DNA of 64,000 nucleotides from Adineta steineri (GCA_905250115.1 CAJNOI010000213.1:1-64000), one strand, 5' to 3'; positions 50,395 through 62,729 are shown, counted from the first letter of the stretch. Notes: generated by a model from the sequence alone, not told the origin. Program-made: numbers and translations.

Positions 50395-53300
50395 CTGCAT
50401 TAATCGTGGCATTTGAATGAGAATTTCAATGTTTAAACGAATAATATCGATATAAGTCGAATTAGACTGTGACGTATGACTGGAAATTAATCCTACCTTC
50501 ATCCACACACATTCATACTTATTCTCAACGGAAAGAATTATTTTATTTTGTCTAGAAAATTAAGAAGATTCGAAAAAAAAGATGTTTTTTGAATATATAA
50601 TTAGAATGAGACTCAATAGATTTTCTCCGTGATTACACAGTATAAGTGATAAGAATAAAAATATAGATGAGAATTAATTAGTAGTTATACAAGAAGAATT
50701 AATCTTGTCTCAATACTGTATGACCTGAAATACAAATAAATATGTTTTTTTTATAGACACAGAATTTAATAAATATCAAAAACAGGTTCGAGAAAAGTAT
50801 ATCAGTAGTAATATCATTTATATGAATTAAAGTAAGTGGTAAGGGAACAACATGGAATTTTTTATTAAGCAGATATAATTAATGTTAATTTCATCAAAAT
50901 TTATCAAACTATTAATGATATATATCATTTCTACTAGAAACATAGAGACGCGAAAAAAGTTAGATTTTATTGATTATGAAACCTATCACTTAACATAAAT
51001 TCTATAGATCATATGAACCTATAAAAAAACTTTTGTTTTTGGACGATGTGTATAGTAATCAGAAAGTTTTTAAAAAAATGGATAGCATACTTTGAAAAGG
51101 AATTTCTTTTACAAAAATAGTATTCAGTTTTTTGACTATGGCATGCGAGGATCTATAATACTGTTACCCCTTGCATGTCAATAACAATCATTATCTGATT
51201 ATAACCCTTTAATATTTATTTTTTAAACAAAAGCATTTAAGTTTTTCATCATAAAGGATTATAGTTTTGATTTAAGCTCTATAGAAAGAGACTAGTAGTT
51301 CATTATATAAGAAGTTGAAGAAACAGATCATTAATTCTTTTTTCGTATTAGTCCGAGAAAGTACAAGTGCAATTCATATTATTATAGAATATTCAACGAA
51401 CGTTCTTTTAACCTTTATTTAGTTTTTGTGTACTAATGAGTGCGTTCGTTCTTTGTTTGATAATGTTTAATTATTATGAATTATTATATCAAATTCTATT
51501 TAAAGAATAAATTGGAAAAAGAACTTTTTTTTTGAATAAGACTATTTAAGTAAAAGAAAAAAAACGATCTTTATTGTTCTATTACTATTATAGAAAATTA
51601 ATATGGTTTTTTAATATAACATGTGTACAATATTATATCAAAGTCAAATAAATATCTCTCACTCTTCATATAAATATTAATACAACGGATTATTGTTCGA
51701 CTTTGTTAATAATAATAGAAATATTTTCTTAATAGATGTAATAGGCGATAGTCAATTATTATGTGAATGAGAACGAAGTTTGCATTGACTAACAATATAT
51801 TAGAAAACTCTCTAGTTAAAACATAAAAATCATCATAAATCTCCTCTCAGATATTAAGAGATATGATTATGTACTTATATTTTATTTCAAATCATAATTA
51901 GACAAATTTATAAGAACAGAAAGTAATTAACATGTCACTAATTAAGAATAGTAACGTTAATTAGTTTTTATTGTAGACTCCTTTTTCGTAATGATGCTCT
52001 AAAATAGCACAAGTCTGTCATTTATTGTCGAGAAGAATAACTTCTTTATACTCTTTCACCATAAATTATGACAGAAATCTCAATTTATATTAATTATAAA
52101 GGTAAGACCATTCTAATGTATTGAGATATCCAAATGAATAAAATAAAATATATTTTGGAATATTAATAAAGCTTAGGTCAAAATTTTTTTGACAGTATAG
52201 ACAGAGAAAAAACATTGGAACTAATGACTTTTTAACAAATAATTGTTTCTGCTAGAGACATTTCATTATTTTATTTTTAACCTCAGTTGACAAAAAAACA
52301 AATTTCTATTAATAACAGGTAATCCAACAAATATGATTTAATAATGCTTTCAACATAATTGAATTAGTTTCCACGTATAAGGCTTTTCCTTATAGGTATT
52401 TATATTGTTTGTTCGAGCATTTTCTTTGTTTTTTAGAAACATTTACTCATTTTATTAATTCAGTTTATATATATTAAATATTGCAAATATATAATTCAAT
52501 TCAATTTAGATTTCTATTATGATTAATGATCAAACTAAAACAAATGGTTTTATACTTAGTTCGGTTTCTCTTGGCTTTAATATATTTGCATGTTTAATAT
52601 CATGTATAGTTTTTCTTATTATTATATATCATCTTTATTATAATCATGTCAAACGTGAAGATAAAATAACTGTTGTTCTTTGTGCTCATATATATCTAAC
52701 AATTTTAATATGTTCATCAATGTTATCATCAATGAACATTCGATCAATATTGGGTGATTTGTATAACCAGTCTTTTGACTCGTCGTGGTGTATTTTCTCA
52801 GGATATTTATCTAGTGTATTGCTTGGTATGTTATACTGGAATTTTTTTAATCAGGTAATTTGAAAGAATAGAAATTAGAAAATTCATATATTATTTTTTG
52901 AATAATTCTAGGCATTTTATCGTCTAATTCGAATTGTTTATTTTCAAAATAGACGGCTTCAGTCTCTAAAATTATATATAGTTTTACCATTTATAGAATT
53001 AATAATAGTAACATGTATTCTTCTATGTATTCTCATACCTTTGAATGGTGTTACATATTTACCAAATGATTACTTTTGTTATCCAACATTCACAAATATT
53101 CCTGCTATTCTTTCAGTAGTAGTTACTGCTTACATGTGTCCATTTTGTTGTATATCATTTATTTATATCCATATAACAAGATTTATTCATCGACAAAGAA
53201 ATATTCAAACATTAGTAGTCAAACAACGACAAGCTCGTGATTTACTTATTATGCGACGTATATTAATAATTGTTAGTTTATTACTTGTTCTTGGAATACC

Positions 53301-53905
53301 TGCAATGACTGTTATATTTATGTTTATAATAACAGGTGAAGAGAATCCATTACTTGCTCGAATTTCATTGTTTCCAGGTAGCGTATCTGGAGCAGGGTTG
53401 AGTGTAGCATTACTTTTTTGTATTCGACAACTAAAAAATATTGTTCTGAACTTACGAAGAACAAGCATAGTGACACCTGTCAATCAAACCATACGAGGTA
53501 CAATACAAATGAGAACGGTTGTTGTTACTCAATAATTGTACATTGTTTACAATTTCCATAGTAAAATCAATCGTATAATTGTTTTTAATTTTTTAACATT
53601 TCTTATTATTATGTCATTATGTAAGTGAAGTTGTTCTTGTTTATGTATGAATATGAGATTACTATTTATTGTTATCGTTATAAGTATTGTTCGTAATGAA
53701 AACAATATGTTGTGATACTCAGTTTTGTATTGTTTATTTTCGTTAAATAATGTGTAAAAATAAATAAAATTGCAGTATCAGATTGAACTAACGTTTATTA
53801 TAAAATGTAATGATTTTGATAGAAAAAAAGAAAATGAGGGTGATATTTTCGGTGTAAGTGAAGACGAGGGCTAAGAGAATATCCACACCCACACCCACCC
53901 TCAAG
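50395..53905 (+). repeat. Receptor-bearing segmental duplication, unit 1
   Basis: Non-coding flanks match those of unit 3 (TGAATGAGAATTTCAATG at 50418 against 58661; GAATTAATCCT; ACTTATTCTCAA) and of units 2 and 3 further in (TCATTAATTCTTTTTT at about 51330, 55167 and 59370; ATAATCCAAC and CCACGTATAAGGCTTT before the receptors). Similarity continues past the receptor stop to about 53830. The receptor starts are 3754 bp (1 to 2) and 4607 bp (2 to 3) apart. Confidence 0.7.
52519..53535 (+). CDS. Seven-transmembrane receptor, bdelloid-type, copy 1
   Basis: Two exons, 52519-52854 and 52912-53535, split by a 57-bp intron, encode 319 residues. Seven hydrophobic helices can be traced: LGFNIFACLISCIVFLII (1), VVLCAHIYLTILICSSML (2), WCIFSGYLSSVLLGMLYW (3), IELIIVTCILLCILIPL (4), VVVTAYMCPFCCISFIYI (5), ILIIVSLLLVLGIPAMTV (6) and GAGLSVALLFCIRQLKNI (7). 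The end of helix 3 reads NQAFYRLIRIVY, in place of the rhodopsin-family DRY motif. A Cys at the top of helix 3 (SSWCIF) and one in loop 2 (YFCYPT) could form the usual disulfide. It is a likely rhodopsin-like GPCR; the ligand is unknown. Two close paralogues follow in the same orientation. Confidence 0.8.
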
Positions 53906-54042
53906 ACTTTTCAGATTCGGTACATGGTTATTTAACAATTTGCTTATTCCTGATTACATATTTATTTAAGGAAAAATCGCACACACATAGAATGTAAAAA
54001 CTGAAATATGATTAATTTAACCGTAAGTTCTTTCTTTTGTTT
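53536..54042. other. Intergenic, with G-rich hairpin
   Basis: 3' flank of receptor 1, shared in part with those of receptors 2 and 3 (AATATGTTGTGATA..TTTTGTATTGTTT). A hairpin element at 53835-53903 has arms TGAGGGTG/CACCCTCA and right-arm CCACACCCACACCCACC. Confidence 0.55.
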
Positions 54043-54285
54043 CTAATCGCCGGTACCACCACGTGCCAACTCTTTGTAATCTTCACTAAAATCTAATTCA
54101 CCTACGTCATCTGTTTTATGTGAAATATGAGCATGTCGTTGTTGTTTACAGCCTCCAAGAAACGTTGATGCAAAATCTGGTCTGAAGAATAACATATTAT
54201 TATCACCTCCTGATGACAAAGCCTGTTGAATATCCAAAGCTAAGATTATCAATATAACAGCCGAAATACAAATTATTTTTGCCAT
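54043..54285 (-). CDS. Small secreted peptide precursor, unknown
   Basis: 80 residues from ATG at 54285. A clear signal peptide (MAKIICISAVILIILALDIQ, cleavage probably after QQALS) precedes a mature part of about 55 residues starting SGGDNNMLFFRPDFASTFLG, then GCKQQRHAHISHKTDDVGEL and ending ARGGTGD. There is one cysteine and no standard dibasic (KR) processing sites, so a classical neuropeptide precursor is possible but not shown. It sits between receptor copies 1 and 2 on the opposite strand; I saw no copy after receptors 2 or 3. No family recognised. Confidence 0.6.
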   Translation of the reverse strand: MAKIICISAVILIILALDIQQALSSGGDNNMLFFRPDFASTFLGGCKQQRHAHISHKTDDVGELDFSEDYKELARGGTGD

Positions 54286-54962
54286 GATAGAGCTGTAATG
54301 GTTTGATAAGCAATATAAATGGTTGACTCAATTGAATAAGACTGTAATCATCATGTCATAAAACAAGCGTTTTTATAACAAAACTGACACTGGATTTCTC
54401 TCTTTTCTCTTGTCACTAAGTAAGCAAACAGTTGTCACTGTGTAAATATTATTTCTTATAACCTTATGAATGCCATTTCATAGTCAATACGAAACCACCA
54501 CTTTCTCAATCATTTATTCATTCAGCGTCATGAAGAATATCAGATTTTTCTTTGTATTAATTCCAGTCACTGCACTACCGTCTTCTTCTATTTATAAAAT
54601 CGTTTCGATCGCTCCTTCAATAAAATAAACGAAAATGAGTCATAATACATACGAAATACAAAGTGCAAGACTACTGTCGCAGAAAATTGAAGAAATAAAA
54701 ATATTAAAAACAAGAATATTTGGTTAACGAGTGTCTCATAATAAACGAGCCTCTCGGTATTTTGCATCTTTCTTCAGTATTTTTTGGCATAAATAAAAAA
54801 ACCTTTTTTTCATCAAAAGATTCCTTGTCAAATATTCTACAAAACGTAGATATATTTATTATTTTGAAACATTTCCATCACCCTGTGACATATGATACAA
54901 TCAATTGGTCCAAGAAACACAACTTTCAAAGATAATATTTTTCGAATCTTTTGAGGATGTGA
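54286..54962. other. Intergenic
   Basis: No gene was recognised; a 71-codon frame at 54720-54935 lacks protein-like features. Confidence 0.35.
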
Positions 54963-55145
54963 ATGGGTGTGAGTGTAAGTAACACATACATCACACCCAT
55001 CGATCGATTTCGTAATTTACATTGTTATATGTAGATCTTATCCTATCTTGTAGGAAATTCTCAAAAACTCTCTTCAAACACTTCCAGAGATATTTGTACA
55101 GAAAGTTCATTTAAGCACAGGGCAAAGACTTTGGCATCTCACTGT
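54963..55145. repeat. G-rich hairpin fused to the 3' part of a Tc1/mariner-like element
   Basis: A hairpin with arms ATGGGTGTGAGTGT and ACATCACACCCAT (54963-55001) abuts sequence matching the right part of the element at 58837-59344. Shared blocks are TTATATGTAGATCTTATC, TATCTTGTAG, CCAGAGATAT/TCAGAGATAT, and the end GACTTTGGCATCTCACTGTA. The left half of that element is missing here. Confidence 0.6.
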
Positions 55146-56272
55146 ATGTCAAATTGAACAATCAAATCATTAATTCTTTTTTTTAATTAGTCTAAGAGAC
55201 TGCAAGTGCAATTTTTATTATAGAATATTCATCGAATCTTTTTATGACCTTTATTTACTTTTTGTACCCGAACGGATATGACCTAACTTTATTTAACAAT
55301 ATTTAATAAATATAAATCATTAATCTTCAACAAGGCATTTATAATCTTAGCTTTTTTATTATTATTTTTACTATAAAAGTTCCTTTCAAAGAATAAATTT
55401 GAAAATGAACTTTTTTTAATAAAAGTATTTCAATAAAAGAAAAGAAATCTTTATTGTTTTATTACTATTATAGAAAACTAATACGTTTTTTTATAAAGCA
55501 TGTGTATAATATCACATCAAATTGAAATAAATATCTCTCTCTGTCGATATATGTATATATATATTCATACAAGGGACCATTGTTAGATTTTGTTAATAAT
55601 AATACAAATATTTTCCTAAATCTGTAATAGCCAAGAGTAAATTGCTGCATGAATGATTAAGAAGGTTACATTAACTGACAATATATCAAGAATCTCTTCA
55701 GTTAAAACATCAAGATCATCTTAAGTCTCATCTCAGACATTTAAAGCTATGATAATTTATTTCCAATTATATGAAAACAAATTGATATGTCACTAATAAA
55801 GAATAATAATCTGTAGAAATCTCAATTTATATTAATTTTAAAGGTAAAAATATTTTATTGTCTTGAGATACACAAATGAATAAAATAAAATATATTTAAA
55901 TATTAATAAATTTTAGATTGAAATTCTTTCGACGTTATACATAAAGAAAACTATTTAAACTAATGACTTTTTAACTGATAATTGTTTCTATTTAAGATAT
56001 TTCATTATCTTATTTTTAATCTATGTTGACAAAAAAAAACAAATTTTTCTTAATAAGAGATAATCCAACTAATACGATTTAATAACGTTTTAAAATAGAA
56101 TGAAATTAGTTTCCATGTATAAGGCTTTTCCTGTGGACATTTATATTGTCTATCCAAGCATTTTACTTATTTTATTAATTGAATTTATATATATATATAT
56201 ATTACATATTCACTGTTTATTTGTCTATTACATATTTCAAATATCTAACTGAATTCAATAGAGATTTCTGTT

Positions 56273-57290
56273 ATGATTAATGAACAAACAAAAACCAATG
56301 GTTTTATACTTAGTTCGATTTCTCTTGGCTTTAATACATTTGCATGTTTGATATCATGCATAGTTTTTATTATTATTATATATCATCTTTATTATAATCA
56401 TGTAAAACGTGTAGACCAAATAACTGTTGTTCTTTGTGCTCATATTTATTTAGAAATTTTAATATATTCATCAATGTTAATATCAATGAATATTCGATCA
56501 ATTCTGGGTGATTTGTACAACCAATCTTTTGATTCATCATGGTGTATTTTTTCAGGATATTTGGCTATTATATTGCTCAGTATGTTATACATGAATTTTC
56601 TTAATCAGGTAATCCAAAATAATAGAAATTAAAAAAAGTTATATTTTCTTTTTTGAATAATTCTAGGCATTTTATCGTCTTATCCGAATTGCTTATTCTC
56701 AAAATCGACGGCTTCAGTCTTTAAAATTATATGTAATGTTGCCAATTATAGAATTAATAATAGTAACACCTATTCTTCTAAGTGTTCTTATACCTGTGAA
56801 TGCTGTTATATATTTACCACATGATCACTTTTGTAATACATCATCCACAAATATTCCTGGTGTTCTCTGGGCAGCATTTGTTGGTTATATGTGTCCACTT
56901 TGTTGTATATCATTTATTTATATGTATATAACAAGATTTATTCGTCAACAAGGAAATATTCAAATATTAATAATAAAGCAAAGACAATCTCGAGATTTAC
57001 TTATTATTAAGCGTATTTTAATAATAGTTAATTTATTACTTATTCTTGGAATACCTGGAATGGTTCTTACATTTATGTTTATAATAACAGGTGTAGAACA
57101 TCCATTACTTACTCGAATTACATATTTTCCAGTTAGCGTATCTCAAATGGGATTGAGTGTAGCATTACTTTTTTCAATTCCACAACTGAAAAATATTGTT
57201 CTAAACTTACTAACAACAAAAACAAGGACTCCTGTCAATCAAATCGTGCGAGGCACAGTACAAATGAAAACGATTACTCGTACTCAATAA
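56273..57290 (+). CDS. Seven-transmembrane receptor, bdelloid-type, copy 2
   Basis: Exons 56273-56608 and 56667-57290 (58-bp intron at the same place as in copy 1) encode 319 residues, collinear with copies 1 and 3. It begins MINEQTKTNGFILSSISL. Differences from copy 1 are concentrated in the second extracellular loop (IYLPHDHFCNTSSTNIPGVL against TYLPNDYFCYPTFTNIPAIL) and helix 5 (WAAFVGYMCPLCCISF), while the cytoplasmic QRQSRDLLIIKRILIIV is conserved. That suggests ligand-site divergence. All helices are intact and no stop interrupts the frame, so it is probably functional. Confidence 0.8.
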
Positions 57291-58640
57291 TTCTACATTA
57301 TTTTTAATTTCAATCGTGAAATTAATCTTAATTATTTTTATGTAATTATATAAATGAAGTTATTCTTGTTTATCTATAAATATGAAACTACTATTGGTTG
57401 TTATCGTTATAAGTATTTTTCGTAGTGAACTCAATATGTTGTGATATTTATTTTTGTATTGTTTGTTTTCGTTTATTGATGTGTAGAAATAAATAAATTT
57501 TCAGTATTAATTGAACTAAGTTATAAAATGTAATGATTTTGGATACAAAAAAAGAAAAATAAATTTCTAGGCTACAATAAAAGAATAAAGATGTGGGTAT
57601 GGGATGATGGAATAAGAGAGAAAAACTGACACCCACCCCCATATCTAGGATATTGATTCGCATACTATGTACCACCAACATGTGATTGACGTTCTGATAT
57701 CAAAAATCTAATCATATTCATTTCTTTTAATTTCATAAGCATTCCTAAACCAGAAAAACCTGCACCAATAATATTCGCATAATATTCATCTTCATTATCA
57801 CTTATTGTTCATTGGAATTTTGGGATTTTTTCGACTGAATAATAATTCAAAAAGAAACCAATGCAAAATATAATAAATAAGGTTAATTACGATCGAAATA
57901 GTTCATGTAAGATAGCTCAGTACTACGAGCATTTGTAAATTTCATTTAGACATTGACATGATCGATATACACACACTCTTTGTATAAAGAATCACGAGTA
58001 AAATGATCTAAAACAGATAAACTAAATCATGTACATAAAGAAGGATTTATGTCATATGTTTCTTTTACTGATGTATGTTATCTATTATCTAACCAATTAT
58101 TCAAGCTGATGCCATGAACATGCAATAGACATTGATAAATAGAGTACCGAACATTTTTGATATTGATCAAAATTTTACAATAAATCATTAATATTTCTCT
58201 TCTTCTCATTCGTACTTATACAAGATAATAGGTTCGATTTTAGTTCCATATTCATGCCATCTTGAGGGTGTGGGTGAGAACGAAAGAGGACACTTACATC
58301 CACACCCATAGCCTAATGTTTGAGAAAAAGGCAAAGATTGTGACATAATTTAGAAAAACTCATCTTCAAAAGAGCCTATATCAGCAGTGGTTATTACAAA
58401 TCGAACTTTATCAAATACGCCCTGCTACCCTTTCAAGGAATTTGTCACATTATGAAAGATGTAAAACTAATATGTATGTGAATAAATATTACATCGAACT
58501 CTGATTCTTATTGTATTATAATCAGCATAGGAATCAACTTGTTGAGATCTTCTTTTGATAAAACTATGTTGGATATCATAATTCGAAGGAAGAAGAATAT
58601 TGTTGTTTCTGTTTCAAACAAGAGTAATTACACTGAAAGG
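57291..58640. other. Intergenic between receptor units 2 and 3
   Basis: Contains the 3' flank of receptor 2 and two G-rich/C-rich hairpins. One is at about 57589-57647 (AGATGTGGGTATGGG .. ACCCACCCCCATATCT), the other at 58261-58308 (GAGGGTGTGGGTGAGAAC .. ACATCCACACCCATAG). No gene was recognised. Confidence 0.5.
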
Positions 58641-58836
58641 AAAGTTGTTCAATCGTAGCATATGAATGAGAATTTCAATACTTAAATGAATAACCTCGAT
58701 GTAAGTCACATTAGAATGTGATGAGGTATAGTTGTGAATTAATCCTGCCTTGATCTAGATCCACACTTATTCTCAAGAGAAAGAAATATTTTATTGTAAT
58801 ATCGATTCAGTATTCAATGGTTAGATACGATCTATA

Positions 58837-59344
58837 CAGTATGGTGCAAAAATCTTTGCCCTCAGTATTTCATTTATTTTTCAGAATAGAACTGACGAAC
58901 AGGAAAGCCAAATATATATACAGATAAGGTATGGCACAACTTGTACTTAATCCTCTCTCCCTTCGTGTCAATCAGAGCTAAACATCGTGCTTTTAAAGAC
59001 TTCACCAAATTATTTCGAACAAACAACTCGGTTTTTTACTATTTCTCGTGTAGAAATCTTTCTAGTTTATCGAGATATCATGATTTCCGTTTCTCACCAC
59101 AACGTTTGAGAATCGACTAAAGGTTTTTCACTCGATTACTAGCGACACAATTCGATAACCAGTCAATCATTTTGGTGTTTAAAATTATTATTTTTCTACA
59201 AGCACCAGTATCGATAGATTTTGTAATTTACATAGTTATATGTAGATCTTATCGTATCTTGTAGAAAGTTCTCGAAAATTCTCTTCAAAAACTTTCAGAG
59301 ATATTCATTTATGTGCACAGGACAAAAGCTTTGGCATCTTACTG
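58837..59344. mobile_element. Tc1/mariner-like non-autonomous element, 508 bp
   Basis: The left end CAGTATGGTGCAAAAATCTT and right end AAGCTTTGGCATCTTACTG are inverted copies with some divergence. TA lies on both sides (58835-58836 and 59345-59346). The CAGTATGGTGCAAAA start is typical of Tc1-like transposons. The interior has no transposase frame. Its right half also occurs at 54998-55145 beside receptor unit 2. Confidence 0.75.
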
Positions 59345-59813
59345 TATGTCAAGTTGAAAAAAAAACACATCATTAATTCTTTTTTTAATTAGTCTAAGTC
59401 AGTGCAAATGCAATTCATATTATTATAAATTATTCAACAAATCTTTTTATGACCTCTATTCATTTCGTGTACTCACAAAACGAGTATATTCTCTCTTTAT
59501 TTAATGATTTTCAATAAATATAACTTATTAATCTTATATTTTTTATTATGAATTTTATTATAAAAATTCTCTTCAAAGAATAAATTCAAAAATAAATGTT
59601 GTTTAAACAAGGGTATTTTAATAAAAGAAAAAAAATCATGAACTTTTATATTATTCTGTTACTATTATAGAAAACTAATATGTTTTTTATATAACATGTG
59701 TAAGGTATTATACCAAACTCAAATAAATCTCTCTCTATATATATATTAATACAAGCGATCACTGTTAGATTTTGTTAATAATAATATAAATATTTTCTGA
59801 CGGCTATTATAGC

Positions 59814-60158
59814 TAGGGGTGGGACAGTTCCATATTAGCTCCGTTCTTAGGAACTGTTGAATAGTTCTTTTGACGGGAACTGAAATGTGTCAACAGTCCT
59901 TTCATAGGAACTTCTCTGTGCCAAAACTCATTTTTTCAACACAAATTGTGACTTCTTTTGGCGAATTTTATCGGAGCTTTACAAACTAGAATATCTCTTC
60001 AAGAAATATTTCAATTGGTATTGAAAAAATCAGTTTTAACACAAAGAAGTTTCTATCGAAGAACTGTTAGAACAGTTCAGTTCCTTCTAAAAGAATTGTA
60101 TTGGTAGTTCTTTTGATCAGTTTGTCCGAACATGGAACTGTGAGCTCTCCTACTCCTA
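59814..60158. mobile_element. hAT-like MITE inserted in receptor unit 3
   Basis: The left end TAGGGGTGGGACAGTTCC pairs with the right end GGAACTGTGAGCTC..TACTCCTA. Flanking 8-mers ATTATAGC and GTTATACC match at 6 of 8. The interior repeats AGGAACTGTT/AACAGTTC motifs. The corresponding place in unit 2 (about 55625-55640, TGTAATAGCCAAGAGTAAAT) lacks the element, so it is a true insertion. Confidence 0.75.
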
Positions 60159-60879
60159 GTTATACCAGATAGTAAATTGCTGCATGAGATTGAGAAGATT
60201 ACATAAACTAACAATATATTAGGAAACTCTCTAATTAAAATATAAAGATCATGGTAAGTCTCATCTCAGACATTTAAAGATATGATAATTCATCTCAAAT
60301 TATATGTAAAAAAATTTATACGATCAGAAAGTACTCGGCATGTCACTAATAAAGAATAATTACCTTGATAAATCTTTATTAAAGATTATTTTTCATGGTG
60401 ATGCTCTAAAATAGCACAAGCATATGATTTATTGTTAAGAAAAATACTCTATTTTCTTGAGATATATAAATGACTAAAATCAAATATATATTAATATCCA
60501 TAAAGTTTCGATAGAAATTATTTTCACAGTGTAGACAGAAAAAACATTAAAACTAATGAATTTTTAGCAAATAATTGTTTCTATTCAAGGCATTTCATTA
60601 CTTTAATTTTAATCTATGTTGACAAAAAAACAAACTTTTATTAATAAGAGATAATCCAACTATTGCGATTTAAAAATGTTTTAAATATAATGAAATTTGT
60701 TTCCACGTATAAGGCTTTCCCTATGGACATTTACATTGTTTCTTCGAGTATTTTTATTATTGTTTAGAAAGATTTACTCATTTTAGTAATTCAGTTTATA
60801 TATATATATTAGATATTCATTGTTTATCTGTTTATTAACTATTCCAAACACATAATTGAGTTCAATGCAAACTTCTATT

Positions 60880-61897
60880 ATGATTAACGATCAAACTAAA
60901 ACAAATGGCTTTATCCTTAGTTTAATTTCTCTTGGCTTTAATACATTTGCATGTTTGATATCATGCATAGTTTTTCTTATTATAATATATCATCTTTTTT
61001 ATAATCATGTCAAACGTGAAGATAAAATAACTGTTGTTCTTTGTGCTCATATATATTTAACAATTTTAATGTATTCATCATTGTTAATATCAATGAATAT
61101 TCGATCGATTCTGGGTGATTTGTATAATCAATCTTTTGATTCATCATGGTGTATCTTTTCAGGATATGTAGCTGCTGTATTGCTTGGTATGTTATACTTG
61201 AATTTTCTAAATCAGGTAATTCAAAAGAATAGAAATTAAAAAAAATGATATATTCTTTTTTGAATAATTTTAGGCATTTTATCGTCTTATCCGAATTGCT
61301 TATTCTCAAAGTAGACGATTTCAATCTTTAAAATTACATCTAATTTTACCAATAATAGAATTAATAATAGTAACACCTATTCTTCTAAGTGTTCTAATAC
61401 CTTTGAATGGTGTTATATATTTGCCAAATGATCACTTTTGTTGTCCAAGATTCACAAATATTCCTAGTATTTTTTGGGCAGCGTTTGTTAGTTATATGTG
61501 TCCACTTTGTTGTATATCATTCATTTATATACATATAACAAGATTTATTCATCGACAAGGAAATATTCAAACATTAATAATCAAACAACGACAATCCCGA
61601 GACTTACTTATTATTCAACGTATTTTAATAATTGTTAGTTTATTACTTATTCTTGGAATACCTTCAATCGTTCTTATATTTATGTTTATAATAACAGGTG
61701 TAGAACATCCATTACTTGCTCGAATTTCATATTTTCCAGTTAGTGTGTCTCAAATGGGATTGAGTGTAGCATTACTTTTTTCAATTCCACAACTAAAAAA
61801 TATTATTCTAAACTTACGAAAAACAGGCACAGTGATGCCTGTCAGTCGAGTTGTACGAGGCACAATACAAATGAGAACGATTACCGGTACTCAATAA
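60880..61897 (+). CDS. Seven-transmembrane receptor, bdelloid-type, copy 3
   Basis: Exons 60880-61215 and 61274-61897 (58-bp intron, same position) encode 319 residues. I take the ATG at 60880 because it aligns with the starts of copies 1 and 2 (MINDQTKTNGFILSLISL); an in-frame upstream ATG at 60865 would add five residues. Copy 3 shares NDQTKTNGF and HVKREDKITVVLCAHIYLT with copy 1, but WAAFVSYMCPLCCISF and VEHPLLARISYFPVSVSQMG mostly with copy 2. It is therefore a patchwork of the two, consistent with gene conversion or serial duplication. Helices and the NQAFYRLIRI motif are intact. Confidence 0.8.
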
Positions 61898-62141
61898 TTC
61901 TACATTATTTAAAATTTCAATAGTGAAATTAATCTTAATTATTTTTATGTGATTATGTATGTGAATTTGTTCTTGATTGTCTATGAATATGAATTTACTC
62001 TATTGTTTATTATTGTTGTAAGTATTGTTCGTAGTGAAAATAATATGTTGTGATATTTATTTTCTTTTATTAATGTGTGAAAATAAATAAAGTTGCAGTA
62101 TTAATTAAACTAAGTTATAAAATGTAATGATTTTGATAGAA

Positions 62142-62412
62142 AATAAATGTGGAAACTTCGGATTGTATCCGAGAGTTATGTGTACTGCAAAAAGTGTATA
62201 TGAAAATCATAGGAAAATATCAGTATTTTTGTAACAACTCGAGAATGCTGCATACAATTAGGCTCAACTTCGAACTCGACCGAAATCTTTATGAGTCTAA
62301 ACTGTGTAGAAATTTCATCAATATCTGACTCTCCTTCCGTAAGGTATCGTGTAAACGGCTGGCCGAACACACTGATCGACTCTAGGAATGCACTCACTTT
62401 TTGAATACACTA
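62142..62412 (+). repeat. TGTGTACT-ended dispersed repeat, copy C
   Basis: A full short copy: left hairpin TTCGGATTGTATCCGAGAG, TGTGTACTGCAAAAAGTGT, core, and a right end with decayed hairpin (TGCACTCACTTTTTGAATACAC). Compared with the matching flank of receptor 1 (TTTTGATAGAAA at about 53815), it begins right after the shared GATAGAAA, which fixes the left border near 62142. Confidence 0.7.
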
Positions 62413-62544
62413 AAAAGAGAGCACCCGCAGGGAGTAAGGGGTAGTTCTTTAGTGCGCTCAAGGATGAATTCTTTTAGGCAGATTGATCAACATCAGTCTA
62501 TTGTGAACTTCACTTTTCGAGTACATAAAAATAACGTTGACCCT

Positions 62545-62721
62545 CAGGCCCGTAGCCAGGGGGGTGAATGGGGTGTCCGGTCACCCCCTTTGGCGAAAAA
62601 AACCTTGAAGGGGGGTACGTATGAGACTTTTATTCACGAAGCAAAAAATTATTTTCCTACTGGTATTCACCCCCTTAACAAGTCGGGCACCCCCTTTGGA
62701 AAATTCCTGGCTACGGGCCTG
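62545..62721. mobile_element. hAT-type MITE, 177 bp, exact 8-bp target duplication
   Basis: The ends CAGGCCCGTAGCCAGG and CCTGGCTACGGGCCTG are perfect inverted repeats. They are flanked by identical TTGACCCT (62537-62544 and 62722-62729). The interior has further inverted GGGGTG/CACCCC pairs. It sits just after a second decayed right end of the TGTGTACT repeat (CTTCACTTTTCGAGTACATA at about 62511). Confidence 0.93.
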
Positions 62722-62729
62722 TTGACCCT

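Noticed and set aside
53205-53483. 92-codon minus-strand frame (with a similar one at 61010-61324)
   Set aside because: Antisense shadows of the receptor exons; no splice or start context.
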